Assembly (NCBI RefSeq): GCF_017744095.1
Contig: NZ_JAGHQX010000003.1
Span: 248,001 to 312,000, forward strand
Origin: Shimia sp. R10_1
Lineage (GTDB): Bacteria > Pseudomonadota > Alphaproteobacteria > Rhodobacterales > Rhodobacteraceae
DNA length: 64,000 nt
Direction: 5' to 3'
Shown here in pieces: positions 38,595-46,573 of this stretch (its first letter is position 1; the number at the start of each line of letters is the position of its first letter). The notes beneath the pieces were generated by a model, which saw only the letters and a list, made by a program, of their open reading frames with translations, had not been told where the DNA came from and searched no databases. The position numbers were made by a program, and so were the translations under genes.

Positions 38595-40241
38595 TTAGTG
38601 ACCGCCGCTCAGAACCCCCGTGCGCACCGAGTAATCCACGGCGATCTCGTATTCCGGGTCATCATCGCTATCCACCATCAGGTGGCCCGCTTTGCTCAGC
38701 AGCTCATGACAATCCCGGCTGAGGTGACGCAGCACCAGCTGCTTGCCGGCCTCTTCATACTTCGCGGCCACTGCCTCAATCGCCTGCAATGCAGATTGAT
38801 CCACCACGCGGGAGCGGGCAAAATCCACGATCACATGCGCCGGATCATTGTCGATCTCAAACAGCTCGGCAAAGCCATCCGCAGAACCAAAGAACAGTGG
38901 CCCTTCGATCTCATAGACCTTCGCACCCGGATCAGACTCGCTTTCGCGGGTGTGGGCATGGATACGGCGCGCGTTCTGCCAGCTGTAGGCCAGCGCGCTC
39001 ACGATCACCCCAACAACCACCGCCACGGCGAGGTCTTCGAGCACGGTCACAACCGTCACCAGAACGATCACAAAGGCATCCATACGTGGCACGCGGCGCA
39101 TGATCTTGAAGCTGTTCCAGGCAAAAGTGCCGATCACCACCATGAACATCACACCCACCAGTGCGGCCAGCGGAATACGTTCGATCAGCGGGCTTGCCAC
39201 CACGATAAAGGCCAGCAGGAACAGCGCCGCCGCGATGCCGGCGATCCGTGTGCGACCACCGGATTTCACGTTGATCATCGACTGACCAATCATCGCACAA
39301 CCGCCCATGCCACCAAAGAAGCCGGTCACAACATTCGCTGTGCCCTGCGCGATACATTCTTGGCTCGCGCCACCGCGCTTGCCGGTCATTTCGCCCACAA
39401 GGTTCAGAGTCAGCAGGCTCTCGATCAGGCCGATGGCTGCAAGGATCACCGCGTAAGGCAGGATGATGTAAAGTGTTTCAAGGGTGAATGGCGCGAGCAA
39501 CGCCGGAGGATAAAGCCCCTCACCTTCGCCAAACGGCATGTGGAAGCTTGGTAGACCACCTTTGATGGAGGCCATGTCGCCCACGGTTGGCACATTGATG
39601 CCCAGCGCAATCACGAGGATGGCGGTGATGCCAATGCCCGCCAATGGTGCCGGAATAGCCTTCGTAAGCTTAGGCAGCCCCCAGATAATCGCCATGGTCA
39701 GGGCCACAAGACCCAGCATCATCGCCATCTGCGGCCCGGCGAGCCATTGTTCCGTGTTGGCAGGATCTTTGAACTGCGTCAGCTGCGCAAGGAAGATCAC
39801 AATTGCCAGACCATTCACAAAGCCCAGCATCACAGGATGCGGCACAAGACGAATGAACTTGCCCCAATGCATCGCGCCCGCAAAAATCTGCAAGATCCCC
39901 ATCAGGATCACCGTGGCAAACAGGTATTCAACACCATGCTCCGCCACCAGCGCGACCATCACAACCGCCAGCGCCCCGGTTGCGCCAGAGATCATGCCAG
40001 GTCGACCACCGATCACTGCAGTGATCAGCCCCACGAGGAAAGCCGCATAAAGCCCCACCAGCGGGTGCACCCCCGCCACAAAGGCAAAGGCCACCGCCTC
40101 AGGCACCAGCGCCAGAGCCACCGTAAGGCCCGAAAGCACTTCGGTCTTGATCCGGCTCGGGGTGAACCCCTCATCCTGCATAATGGAAAGATTGGGAGGA
40201 GAAATATTCTTGGCCAGCATGGCCAACGCCGCGCGTCTCAT
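38595..40241 (-). CDS. SulP family inorganic anion transporter with STAS domain
   Basis: Inner-membrane anion carrier (sulfate, bicarbonate or related) with about 12 helices and a C-terminal cytoplasmic STAS domain (residues about 435-530, with EIDNDPAHVIVDFARSRVVD). SulP motifs include VALALVPEAVAFAFVAGVHP and GLYAAFLVGLITAVIGGRPGM. The start is uncertain. ATG at 40241 has AGG eight bases upstream, ATG at 40181 is closer to the family start but has no ribosome site, and the frame is open to 40307. Substrate cannot be decided here. Confidence 0.9.
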   Translation of the reverse strand: MRRAALAMLAKNISPPNLSIMQDEGFTPSRIKTEVLSGLTVALALVPEAVAFAFVAGVHPLVGLYAAFLVGLITAVIGGRPGMISGATGALAVVMVALVAEHGVEYLFATVILMGILQIFAGAMHWGKFIRLVPHPVMLGFVNGLAIVIFLAQLTQFKDPANTEQWLAGPQMAMMLGLVALTMAIIWGLPKLTKAIPAPLAGIGITAILVIALGINVPTVGDMASIKGGLPSFHMPFGEGEGLYPPALLAPFTLETLYIILPYAVILAAIGLIESLLTLNLVGEMTGKRGGASQECIAQGTANVVTGFFGGMGGCAMIGQSMINVKSGGRTRIAGIAAALFLLAFIVVASPLIERIPLAALVGVMFMVVIGTFAWNSFKIMRRVPRMDAFVIVLVTVVTVLEDLAVAVVVGVIVSALAYSWQNARRIHAHTRESESDPGAKVYEIEGPLFFGSADGFAELFEIDNDPAHVIVDFARSRVVDQSALQAIEAVAAKYEEAGKQLVLRHLSRDCHELLSKAGHLMVDSDDDPEYEIAVDYSVRTGVLSGGH

Positions 40242-40397
40242 ATAGCTACCTGCGTTTGTCTGGGAATGTTCGCTTTGAAGCCTCCCTAGCCGGTTTAACG
40301 CAAGCAAACAATAGCCACGCCCAGATCGGCCCGGAACAGCGGCCCGTTACGCGCAGTCCCACGCCACCACAGGGCACGCCGCTCAATAAATGCGCGC

Positions 40398-40433
40398 GCC
40401 AAAGCAAAACGGCCCCATCCTGTGATGGGGCCG
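40398..40433 (-). terminator. Intrinsic terminator after the solute-binding protein gene
   Basis: Ten-base stem CGGCCCCATC/GATGGGGCCG at 40410-40433 with a four-base loop. On the minus strand it is followed by TTTTGCTTT. It lies 45 bases past the stop. Confidence 0.8.
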
Positions 40434-40477
40434 CAGAGGATTCCGAACATCTGACGCCAGATGCTCGCCGCTCTGGA

Positions 40478-41215
40478 TCAGTTGGTCAGGCTCAACAGCT
40501 CATCTGTGCGGCCCTCGTTGCGCAGGTCAGTAATGGCCGCCGCCATCCCAGACACCGCATCCGGATCGGTCGCCAGGTTGCAGGCGAAATCCAGCGGCAC
40601 TTCCTGTAGTGCTAGCACCTGCTCCACGGCAATGTTTTCAAGCGACGCCGCATGCGGCCCACTCAACGTGCCGCTGACCCAAAGATCCACACGCCCGTGT
40701 GCGAGCTTTTTCACATTCAGCAGATCATCGGTAACCTCTTGCAGCTTGGGATGTCCCGCGGCCCGCAACGCTTCGGTGCTGCCCCACCCGGCTGTCACGC
40801 CCGTGGTGTAAGCAAAGCTATCCTCGACCGATGCAATGCTGATACCGCTGCCCTCTTTGGCAAAAATAGCATAGCCATCGGTGAAGATATTGCCGGCCCA
40901 GGCGAAGCGGTCCTCGCGCTCTTCCGTGTGCCAAAGACCAATGAAACAAACGTTCGCTGTCTTCTCCACTTCAGCCAGTGCACGCTTGAGCGGGCGATAT
41001 TCAAATTCCACGGTGACACCTGCACGCGCCGCCGCCTCGCGGATGATGTCCGCCGCAGGGCCTGCGACTTCTTCGGCGTCATTCAGATAGTAAACCGGGT
41101 GATATTCGTCAGCATATACGCGCAGTGTGGTTTCAGCCAAAGCCGGGCTGGCAACACCAGCTGTCAGCATCGCCAGTGTTGAAGCCACTGCAAGGGTACT
41201 CTTGGTGTTCATCAT
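40478..41215 (-). CDS. Periplasmic solute-binding protein, amino-acid-type (SBP family 3)
   Basis: Secreted protein of 245 residues with a clear Sec signal (basic MMNTK, hydrophobic core, cleavage after ASPALA near residue 27). The mature part begins LRVYADEYHPVYYLNDAEEVAG and has the two-lobed amino-acid binding protein layout, with DIIREAAARAGVTVEFEYRPLKRALAEVE. No permease or ATPase gene is adjacent, so it is an orphan binding protein or serves a distant transporter. ATG at 41215 or 41212. Confidence 0.85.
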   Translation of the reverse strand: MMNTKSTLAVASTLAMLTAGVASPALAETTLRVYADEYHPVYYLNDAEEVAGPAADIIREAAARAGVTVEFEYRPLKRALAEVEKTANVCFIGLWHTEEREDRFAWAGNIFTDGYAIFAKEGSGISIASVEDSFAYTTGVTAGWGSTEALRAAGHPKLQEVTDDLLNVKKLAHGRVDLWVSGTLSGPHAASLENIAVEQVLALQEVPLDFACNLATDPDAVSGMAAAITDLRNEGRTDELLSLTN

Positions 41216-41424
41216 GCGTCCTTTTGTTCGCTACATTGTGTTCGCTAAAGTCAAAGTCCATGCCATGGGTCTTGAGGTGGGCACGCATCGTGCGGCACTG
41301 GCTAAGAAACAGACGATAACAACAGATTAATGGGCGCGCGGGCGGATCCGCTTGATTCAGCTCCGGAGTCCGACCATGACTATCAACGACACAAAATTTG
41401 GCTGAAAATAGAAGAAGGTGCGCC

Positions 41425-42297
41425 ATGACCAAAACGATGATTGCCGTAATCGGTGGTTCTGGAATTTATGACATCGATGGGCTGGAAAACGCCAAATGGC
41501 AGACAGTGAACAGCTCGTTTGGCACCCCGTCGGACGAAATTCTCACCGGCACACTGGATGGAGTCGGCATGGCGTTCCTGCCCCGCCACGGCCGTGGCCA
41601 CGTCCACACGCCATCCTCTGTCCCCTACCGCGCCAACATTGACGCGCTCAAACGTCTTGGGGCAACCGATGTGATTTCCGTGTCGGCGACAGGCTCCTTC
41701 CGCGAAGAAATGGCACCGGGTGATTTTGTCATCGTCGACCAGTTTATTGATCGCACCTTTGCACGTGAGAAATCCTTCTTCGGCCCCGGTCTCGTGGCCC
41801 ATGTGAGCGTCGCGCACCCCACCTGCCCACGCCTCTCTGAGGCCTGTTTCACCGCGGCCAAAGACGCAGGCATCAATGTGCACAAAGGCGGCACATACCT
41901 CGCCATGGAAGGCCCGCAGTTTTCCACGCTCGCTGAAAGCAAAATGTACCGGGAAAGCTGGGGCGCGGATGTGATCGGCATGACCAATATGCCCGAAGCC
42001 AAGCTCGCGCGCGAAGCCGAGCTGTGCTACGCCTCCGTCGCCATGGTCACGGACTATGACAGCTGGCATCCTGACCACGGCGAGGTGGATATCTCAGAGA
42101 TCATCAAAGTCTTGATGGGCAACGCTGACAAAGGCCGCAACATGGTGCGCCGCCTGCCTGCGCTTTTGGGAGCGGACCGCGCGCCTTGCGAATACGGCTG
42201 TGACCGCGCGCTGGAATACGCGATTTTGACAGCGCCAGACAAACGCGACCCGGCCATGGTCGAAAAGCTCAACGCAGTGGCCGGGCGGGTTTTGTAA
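41425..42297 (+). CDS. mtnP: S-methyl-5'-thioadenosine phosphorylase MtnP
   Basis: Splits methylthioadenosine with phosphate into adenine and methylthioribose-1-phosphate, recycling the by-product of polyamine or quorum-signal synthesis. IAVIGGSGIYDIDGLE at the start and LPRHGRGHVHTPSSVPYRAN are the phosphate-site motifs. TYLAMEGPQFSTLAESKMYR and DVIGMTNMPEAKLAREAE are MTAP family signatures. The ATG at 41425 gives 290 residues. The adenine released can be used by Apt, encoded 2.3 kb downstream. Confidence 0.96.
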   Translation: MTKTMIAVIGGSGIYDIDGLENAKWQTVNSSFGTPSDEILTGTLDGVGMAFLPRHGRGHVHTPSSVPYRANIDALKRLGATDVISVSATGSFREEMAPGDFVIVDQFIDRTFAREKSFFGPGLVAHVSVAHPTCPRLSEACFTAAKDAGINVHKGGTYLAMEGPQFSTLAESKMYRESWGADVIGMTNMPEAKLAREAELCYASVAMVTDYDSWHPDHGEVDISEIIKVLMGNADKGRNMVRRLPALLGADRAPCEYGCDRALEYAILTAPDKRDPAMVEKLNAVAGRVL

Positions 42298-42303
42298 GCT
42301 GGG

Positions 42304-43065
42304 TCAGCTTTCCGAAATGGTTTCGGTGACAGAGACCGTCACCCGCTGAATAACATTCAGCTTCCGTTTGACAACAGTGGTCCACGGGTGGGAACTGCCT
42401 TCGCACTTCTGCCCGTTGGCCCCCGCAGCCTCTTCAGTGTATTCGATTCCAAACTCGTCAAATTTCTGCGGCGTCACGAAATTGGAATACTCGGCAAAAG
42501 ACACCGCCACGGTCTGAACATTGATCGTCCCGCTTTCCTGCAAAACAACCTGATTGAGCACCTTTTCGACGGTACAGGCCTTAAAGCCCTTAGACAGGTG
42601 CCACGCCATGTCGTGTTCACAAGTCGGATCCTCAAAATTCTTGGCAGTGTCCTTCAGGTTGGTGATGGCCGCATTCCGCCCAACAAACTCACGCCCCTCA
42701 TATGACACTGGTTCTTCCCCAGTCAGCGCCAGAGTCTTATCCGCGTCTGAACCAAACATCGTCTTCACCAGCGCAATCGACTTGACGTAATTGGGGAAAT
42801 CCTGCCTTAACTGATTGTAGTATATAGATTTTTCGATTGGCCCGCGATGGATGCTGTCAATCGCGAAATCGCAAATCCGTGTCACTTTGCCATTCGGGGA
42901 CACCGCAACAACGCTGCCTGGCGTCAGGCGAATGGGGTTGGTATCAAACTCCAACTCATGAAATGCATAAATGTCGTCCTCAGTGACAGTTGTAAACCAA
43001 GAGAACGCGAACAGCCCTGCGACAACCATCGCGGCTGTCACGAGCACAGTTTTCACCAATTTCAT
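42304..43065 (-). CDS. Hypothetical membrane-anchored or secreted protein, unknown
   Basis: Protein of about 253 residues. A short basic start (MKLVKT) precedes one hydrophobic helix (about residues 7-24, VLVTAAMVVAGLFAFSW). The rest is a hydrophilic extracytoplasmic domain with four cysteines (near ICDFA, PTCEHD, FKACTV and GQKCEG). I do not recognise a family. Two starts are possible: ATG 43077, right after the stop of the Cys-rich peptide gene, and ATG 43065, which has GGTG just upstream. Base composition is AT-richer than nearby genes. The tight junction suggests the two form a coupled pair. Confidence 0.7.
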   Translation of the reverse strand: MKLVKTVLVTAAMVVAGLFAFSWFTTVTEDDIYAFHELEFDTNPIRLTPGSVVAVSPNGKVTRICDFAIDSIHRGPIEKSIYYNQLRQDFPNYVKSIALVKTMFGSDADKTLALTGEEPVSYEGREFVGRNAAITNLKDTAKNFEDPTCEHDMAWHLSKGFKACTVEKVLNQVVLQESGTINVQTVAVSFAEYSNFVTPQKFDEFGIEYTEEAAGANGQKCEGSSHPWTTVVKRKLNVIQRVTVSVTETISES

Positions 43066-43077
43066 CGGATTCACCAT

Positions 43078-43194
43078 CTATTTGGAACAACAACTGCCAG
43101 ATCCACAGGGATAGTGGGTGTCAGGGCAGGATTGTGCATGAACCGGGGTGTAGAGCGTAAAGGCAAAAACAGCTGCCAGAAGAAATTTTGTCAT
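43078..43194 (-). CDS. Tiny secreted Cys-rich peptide, 38 residues
   Basis: A short gene starting at ATG 43194 with GAGG seven bases upstream. The translation has an exemplary signal peptide (MTKFLLAAVFAFTLYTPVHA) followed by an 18-residue mature peptide, QSCPDTHYPCGSGSCCSK, holding four cysteines. Two disulfides or a metal site are possible in the periplasm. The stop codon is directly followed by the ATG of the next gene (42304-43077), so the two are probably translated together. I know no named family with this exact pattern. Signal peptide, ribosome site and coupling together make it likely real. Confidence 0.7.
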   Translation of the reverse strand: MTKFLLAAVFAFTLYTPVHAQSCPDTHYPCGSGSCCSK

Positions 43195-43382
43195 AACGAA
43201 CCTCACAAATACGCAACAAAACAAGGGCCATCATATCATATTTTTTGAATTTAGTCGCCTCAGGCTATCCTGACCCGTCCAAGTGGTGACTTTGGACAAC
43301 GCTCACACGGCCACTTGCAAGCAAACGCCCCTGTCGACAAAGTAACCAGTGCCCACCACGCCCACCACTCAGGACACCCCCA

Positions 43383-44012
43383 ATGCCCTTTGACCTCTGG
43401 CTTACCTTCGTCGCCGCCTCCACCGCTCTTCTGCTGATCCCCGGCCCAACCATCCTGCTGGTTCTCAGCTATGCGCTGACACAAGGACGTCAGGTCGCGC
43501 TTGCCACAGCCGCAGGCGTGGCGTTCGGAGATTTCATCGCCATGTCGGCCTCTCTTTTGGGGCTTGGCGCCATTGTATTGGCCTCCGCAACCGCCTTCAC
43601 GGTGCTGAAATGGGTGGGGGCTGTCTACCTGCTGTGGCTCGGCTTCAAGATGCTGCGCAGTGCGGGCAGCTCGGATCTGGGTGACCTCACCAAAGGGGCC
43701 AATTTGCCCGCACGGGGTGTCTTTGGCCATGCTGCGGCCGTGACCGCTTTGAACCCCAAAAGCATCGGCTTCTTCATCGCCTTTGTGCCGCAGTTCATCA
43801 CGCCCACAGCGCCAATGCTGCCGCAGTTTGCTCTTCTCATAACAACATTTGTGGGCCTGGCAGCGCTCAATGCGCTCGCTTACGCCTTGTTGGCTGACAA
43901 GATGCGCGCACGCATTGACCGTCCCGGTGTTATGCGCAATCTGACACGTCTCGGTGGGGTCACTCTCATGGGAATGGGCGTGTTGACTGCGACATTAAAG
44001 AAAGCAACCTAG
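43383..44012 (+). CDS. LysE/RhtB family translocator
   Basis: Inner-membrane exporter of 209 residues, usually for amino acids or related small metabolites. The family N-terminus is visible as FVAASTALLLIPGPTILLVLSYALTQGR, and GAVYLLWLGFKMLRS is the second conserved part. Six hydrophobic segments. Its last four bases overlap the end of the convergent RHH-like gene. ATG at 43383. Substrate unknown. Confidence 0.9.
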   Translation: MPFDLWLTFVAASTALLLIPGPTILLVLSYALTQGRQVALATAAGVAFGDFIAMSASLLGLGAIVLASATAFTVLKWVGAVYLLWLGFKMLRSAGSSDLGDLTKGANLPARGVFGHAAAVTALNPKSIGFFIAFVPQFITPTAPMLPQFALLITTFVGLAALNALAYALLADKMRARIDRPGVMRNLTRLGGVTLMGMGVLTATLKKAT

Positions 44013-44227
44013 CTCCCGTTTTTCTTCAGAAACTTGCGAATAAAGCCGCGAATTTCGCGTGCTGCGCTGGTGTCGAGCTCTTTGCACAGCTCAACAAAGG
44101 CATCGCGCTCTTCCTTGTCCAGTCGCAAGATCAGCTGACTGTCTTTCTTGGCTTTCGACTTTGTCTTGGTCTTCGCCTTCTTGTCCGAAGCCCCCTTTGG
44201 GGTGTCCCCTGAATCGCTCTTTGCCAC
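44009..44227 (-). CDS. Small RHH-like protein with lysine-rich N-terminus
   Basis: Protein of 72 residues. The first 28 are highly charged and Lys-rich (KKAKTKTKSKAKKD). The remainder, LILRLDKEERDAFVELCKEL then SAAREIRGFIRKFLKK, has one strand followed by two helices as in ribbon-helix-helix DNA-binding proteins. Family assignment is by pattern only. A ten-base palindrome, CGTATATACG, lies about 40 bases upstream and may be its own operator. It overlaps the convergent lysE-family gene by four bases. Confidence 0.7.
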   Translation of the reverse strand: MAKSDSGDTPKGASDKKAKTKTKSKAKKDSQLILRLDKEERDAFVELCKELDTSAAREIRGFIRKFLKKNGS

Positions 44228-44267
44228 CTTAATCCCCTGGTAAGGAAAACCTTGATATTCTCAGGTG

Positions 44268-44277
44268 CGTATATACG
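44268..44277. promoter_or_regulatory. Palindrome CGTATATACG, candidate operator
   Basis: Perfect ten-base palindrome in the AT-rich gap between the divergent RHH-like gene (starts 44227) and the 42-residue gene (starts 44337). RHH regulators often bind such short palindromes near their own promoters; binding here is inference. Confidence 0.35.
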
Positions 44278-44336
44278 TTAAATATACATAGTCCAGAAAA
44301 TTCTAAAAGCAGAAGCAGTTGAAGAAAGGACATGTC

Positions 44337-44465
44337 ATGAATCTCTACACCGCCAAAACCCTATTGGTGAACGACCGCTTGGATTGGCACAAGCCACACG
44401 CGCGTTGGCTGACCAACGCGATGTACCGCCTTCGCCGCTACAAAGGCGCGGCAAAACGCCAATAG
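44337..44465 (+). CDS. Small basic protein, 42 residues, unknown
   Basis: Short frame from ATG 44337 to TAG 44465 with a strong ribosome site, GAAAGGA, about six bases upstream. The product starts MNLYTAKTLLVNDRLDWHKP and ends in RYKGAAKRQ. It is basic, with many Arg, Lys and His and several Trp and Tyr, and has no membrane helix. It is probably an RNA- or DNA-binding or ribosome-associated small protein, but that is a guess from charge. It precedes apt by 84 bases and may be cotranscribed with it. Confidence 0.6.
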   Translation: MNLYTAKTLLVNDRLDWHKPHARWLTNAMYRLRRYKGAAKRQ

Positions 44466-44549
44466 CTGCCGAGGGCAGACCCTCTTGCGAAACCTGGCCG
44501 CATTGGGCACATGTGACCCGTCAAAAAACACACATGTTTGAGGGACCAC

Positions 44550-45089
44550 ATGCCCAAAGCCGCCCAAGTCAAAGACTACATTCGCACCATCGTGGATTTC
44601 CCGCATGAGGGCATCATGTTCCGCGATGTCACCACGCTGTTTGCCGACCCGCGCGGCTTTCGCATGGCGATTGACCAGATGCTGCACCCCTATGCCGGCA
44701 CGCGCATCGACAAGGTGGTCGGGCTTGAGGCCCGCGGCTTTATCTTAGGCGGCGCGATTGCCCACCAGCTGAGCGTCGGGTTTGTGCCGATCCGCAAAAA
44801 GGGAAAGCTGCCAGGCACCACCATCTCCCAGGACTACAAACTCGAATATGGCGAGGCGATTGTGGAAATCCACGATGACGCCATCCAACCTGGTGAAAAG
44901 GTTCTGGTGGTGGATGATCTGCTGGCCACCGGCGGCACCGCTGAGGCGGGCATCAAGCTGATCGAGCGCCTTGGCGGCGAAATCATCAGCTGCTCTTTCA
45001 TCATCGACCTGCCAGAACTCGGCGGACGTGAAAAGCTCGAAGCCATGGGCATGGATGTCTCCGTGCTTTGCGAGTTTGAAGGTCTCTGA
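44550..45089 (+). CDS. apt: Adenine phosphoribosyltransferase Apt
   Basis: Salvages adenine with PRPP to form AMP in the cytoplasm. The PRPP-binding loop [17 protein letters not shown] lies near residues 116-132, and [17 protein letters not shown] and [12 protein letters not shown] are Apt motifs. The ATG at 44550 has GAGGG five bases upstream; an in-frame TTG at 44538 is less likely. 179 residues. It complements MtnP, which releases adenine from methylthioadenosine, and the two together recycle adenine. Confidence 0.96.
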   Translation: MPKAAQVKDYIRTIVDFPHEGIMFRDVTTLFADPRGFRMAIDQMLHPYAGTRIDKVVGLEARGFILGGAIAHQLSVGFVPIRKKGKLPGTTISQDYKLEYGEAIVEIHDDAIQPGEKVLVVDDLLATGGTAEAGIKLIERLGGEIISCSFIIDLPELGGREKLEAMGMDVSVLCEFEGL

Positions 45090-45100
45090 TCCTACCCCTT

Positions 45101-45123
45101 CCCGTCCAAATACGGGCAGTTTT
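45101..45123 (+). terminator. Weak terminator-like hairpin after apt
   Basis: Five-base stem CCCGT/ACGGG with a six-base loop, then CAGTTTTA. It is short, so support is modest. It lies between the convergent apt and GlcD-like genes. Confidence 0.35.
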
Positions 45124-45137
45124 ACACGCAGTGTATT

Positions 45138-46541
45138 CTACAGCACCGCGCCGGGGTTCATGATCCCGGCCGGATCCAGCGCCGCTTTGATCGCGCGCAT
45201 TGCAGCAAGGCGGGCCGGATCGCCGTATTTCTGCAAAGCCTCAACTTTCAAACGCCCCACCCCATGCTCGGCACTGAACGAGCCACCGTAGCTGTACACA
45301 AGATCATAGACCGCATCACTCACGCTATGGCGGACATAGTCATAATCATGCCGGTCGCCACCTTTGGGCGGGAAGACATTATAGTGCAGATTGCCGTCAC
45401 CCAGATGCCCAAAGCAGTTGATGCGCAGAGGCCCAAACTGCGCAACCTTGGCATCGGCCTCCGCAATAAACGCAGGCAAAGCGCCCAAAGGCAGCGAAAT
45501 GTCATGGCTCGCAACCGAGCCGACCTTTTTGTTGGCAATCGGAATATGCTCTCGCAGGCGCCAGAAGTCCGCACGCTGCGTCTCACTCTGCGCAATCAAC
45601 CCGTCGCTCACCAGCCCTGCGCCCAGCGCGGCTTCAAACAACGCTTCCAAAGCGGCATCCGCGCCGCTTTGCATCCCCAACTCAATCAACACCGACCAGG
45701 CCGGTGGCACATCAAACGGCAGGCGTACATCGGGCAGCGTGTCGGCAACAAACGCCATACCTTGCGCGCTGAGCAGCTCAAACGCGCTCACGCTCTCTCC
45801 GACCTGATCGCGCACCAGTGCCAGCAGCCGCAGCGCCGCCTCAGGATCGGTCACCTGCAGGATAGCCGTCCCCACCGAACGCGGACGCGGAAATAGTTTG
45901 AGCGCGGCGGCGGTAATCACCCCAAGTGTGCCCTCAGCGCCCACCAGCAGATTGCGCAGATCATAGCCGGTGTTGTCTTTACGCAGCCGTGTCAGCCCAT
46001 GCCAGATGTCGCCATTTGGCAGCACGGCCTCCAGCCCAAGGCAAAGATCGCGGGTATTGCCATAGCGCAGCACGTTCAGCCCGCCTGCATTGCTCGACAG
46101 GTTGCCCCCAATCCGCGCAGAGCCCTCAGAGCCAAGCGAGAGCGGGAACAAACGATCCTCCGCCTCTGCCGCGGCCTGTATCTCCGCCAGTATTGCGCCT
46201 GCATCGGCCACCAGAGCGTTTTCCAGGGGATAAACCGCCCGAATGCGGTTCATCCGCTCAAGCGAAAGCACAACAGGCGCTGGCCCCTCTGTTTTGATCT
46301 GCCCCCCAACAAGCCCCGTGCCGCCGCCATAGGGCACCACCGGCACCTTGGCCTTGGCACAAGCCTTCACAATGGCCGCAACCTCTTCGGTGCTGCGGGG
46401 CAATGCCAACACGCCACCTGCCCCAAAAAACCGCCCACGCGGCTCCTCCAAGTACCGCGCATCCGGAATGCGCAGCGTGTCTGACGGCAAAGTCTCAGCA
46501 AGGCGATCGGCGAAGGCGGGCGTGGCAGCTTGTAACGTCAT
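45138..46541 (-). CDS. FAD-binding oxidase, GlcD/D-lactate dehydrogenase type
   Basis: Flavoprotein of 467 residues of the FAD-linked oxidase C-terminal family, which oxidises 2-hydroxyacids such as D-lactate, glycolate or D-2-hydroxyglutarate. The FAD-binding PCMH-type domain is marked by PVVPYGGGTGLVGGQ near residue 75 and GSARIGGNLSSNAGGLNVLRYG near 135. The C-terminal half has INCFGHLGDGNLHYNVFPP and ends FSAEHGVGRLK, as in GlcD. No GlcE or GlcF partners are nearby, so it is probably a stand-alone dehydrogenase. ATG at 46541. Confidence 0.9.
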   Translation of the reverse strand: MTLQAATPAFADRLAETLPSDTLRIPDARYLEEPRGRFFGAGGVLALPRSTEEVAAIVKACAKAKVPVVPYGGGTGLVGGQIKTEGPAPVVLSLERMNRIRAVYPLENALVADAGAILAEIQAAAEAEDRLFPLSLGSEGSARIGGNLSSNAGGLNVLRYGNTRDLCLGLEAVLPNGDIWHGLTRLRKDNTGYDLRNLLVGAEGTLGVITAAALKLFPRPRSVGTAILQVTDPEAALRLLALVRDQVGESVSAFELLSAQGMAFVADTLPDVRLPFDVPPAWSVLIELGMQSGADAALEALFEAALGAGLVSDGLIAQSETQRADFWRLREHIPIANKKVGSVASHDISLPLGALPAFIAEADAKVAQFGPLRINCFGHLGDGNLHYNVFPPKGGDRHDYDYVRHSVSDAVYDLVYSYGGSFSAEHGVGRLKVEALQKYGDPARLAAMRAIKAALDPAGIMNPGAVL

Positions 46542-46573
46542 ACCAAAGGCTTACGGGAGGCTTTGCGCGGCGT

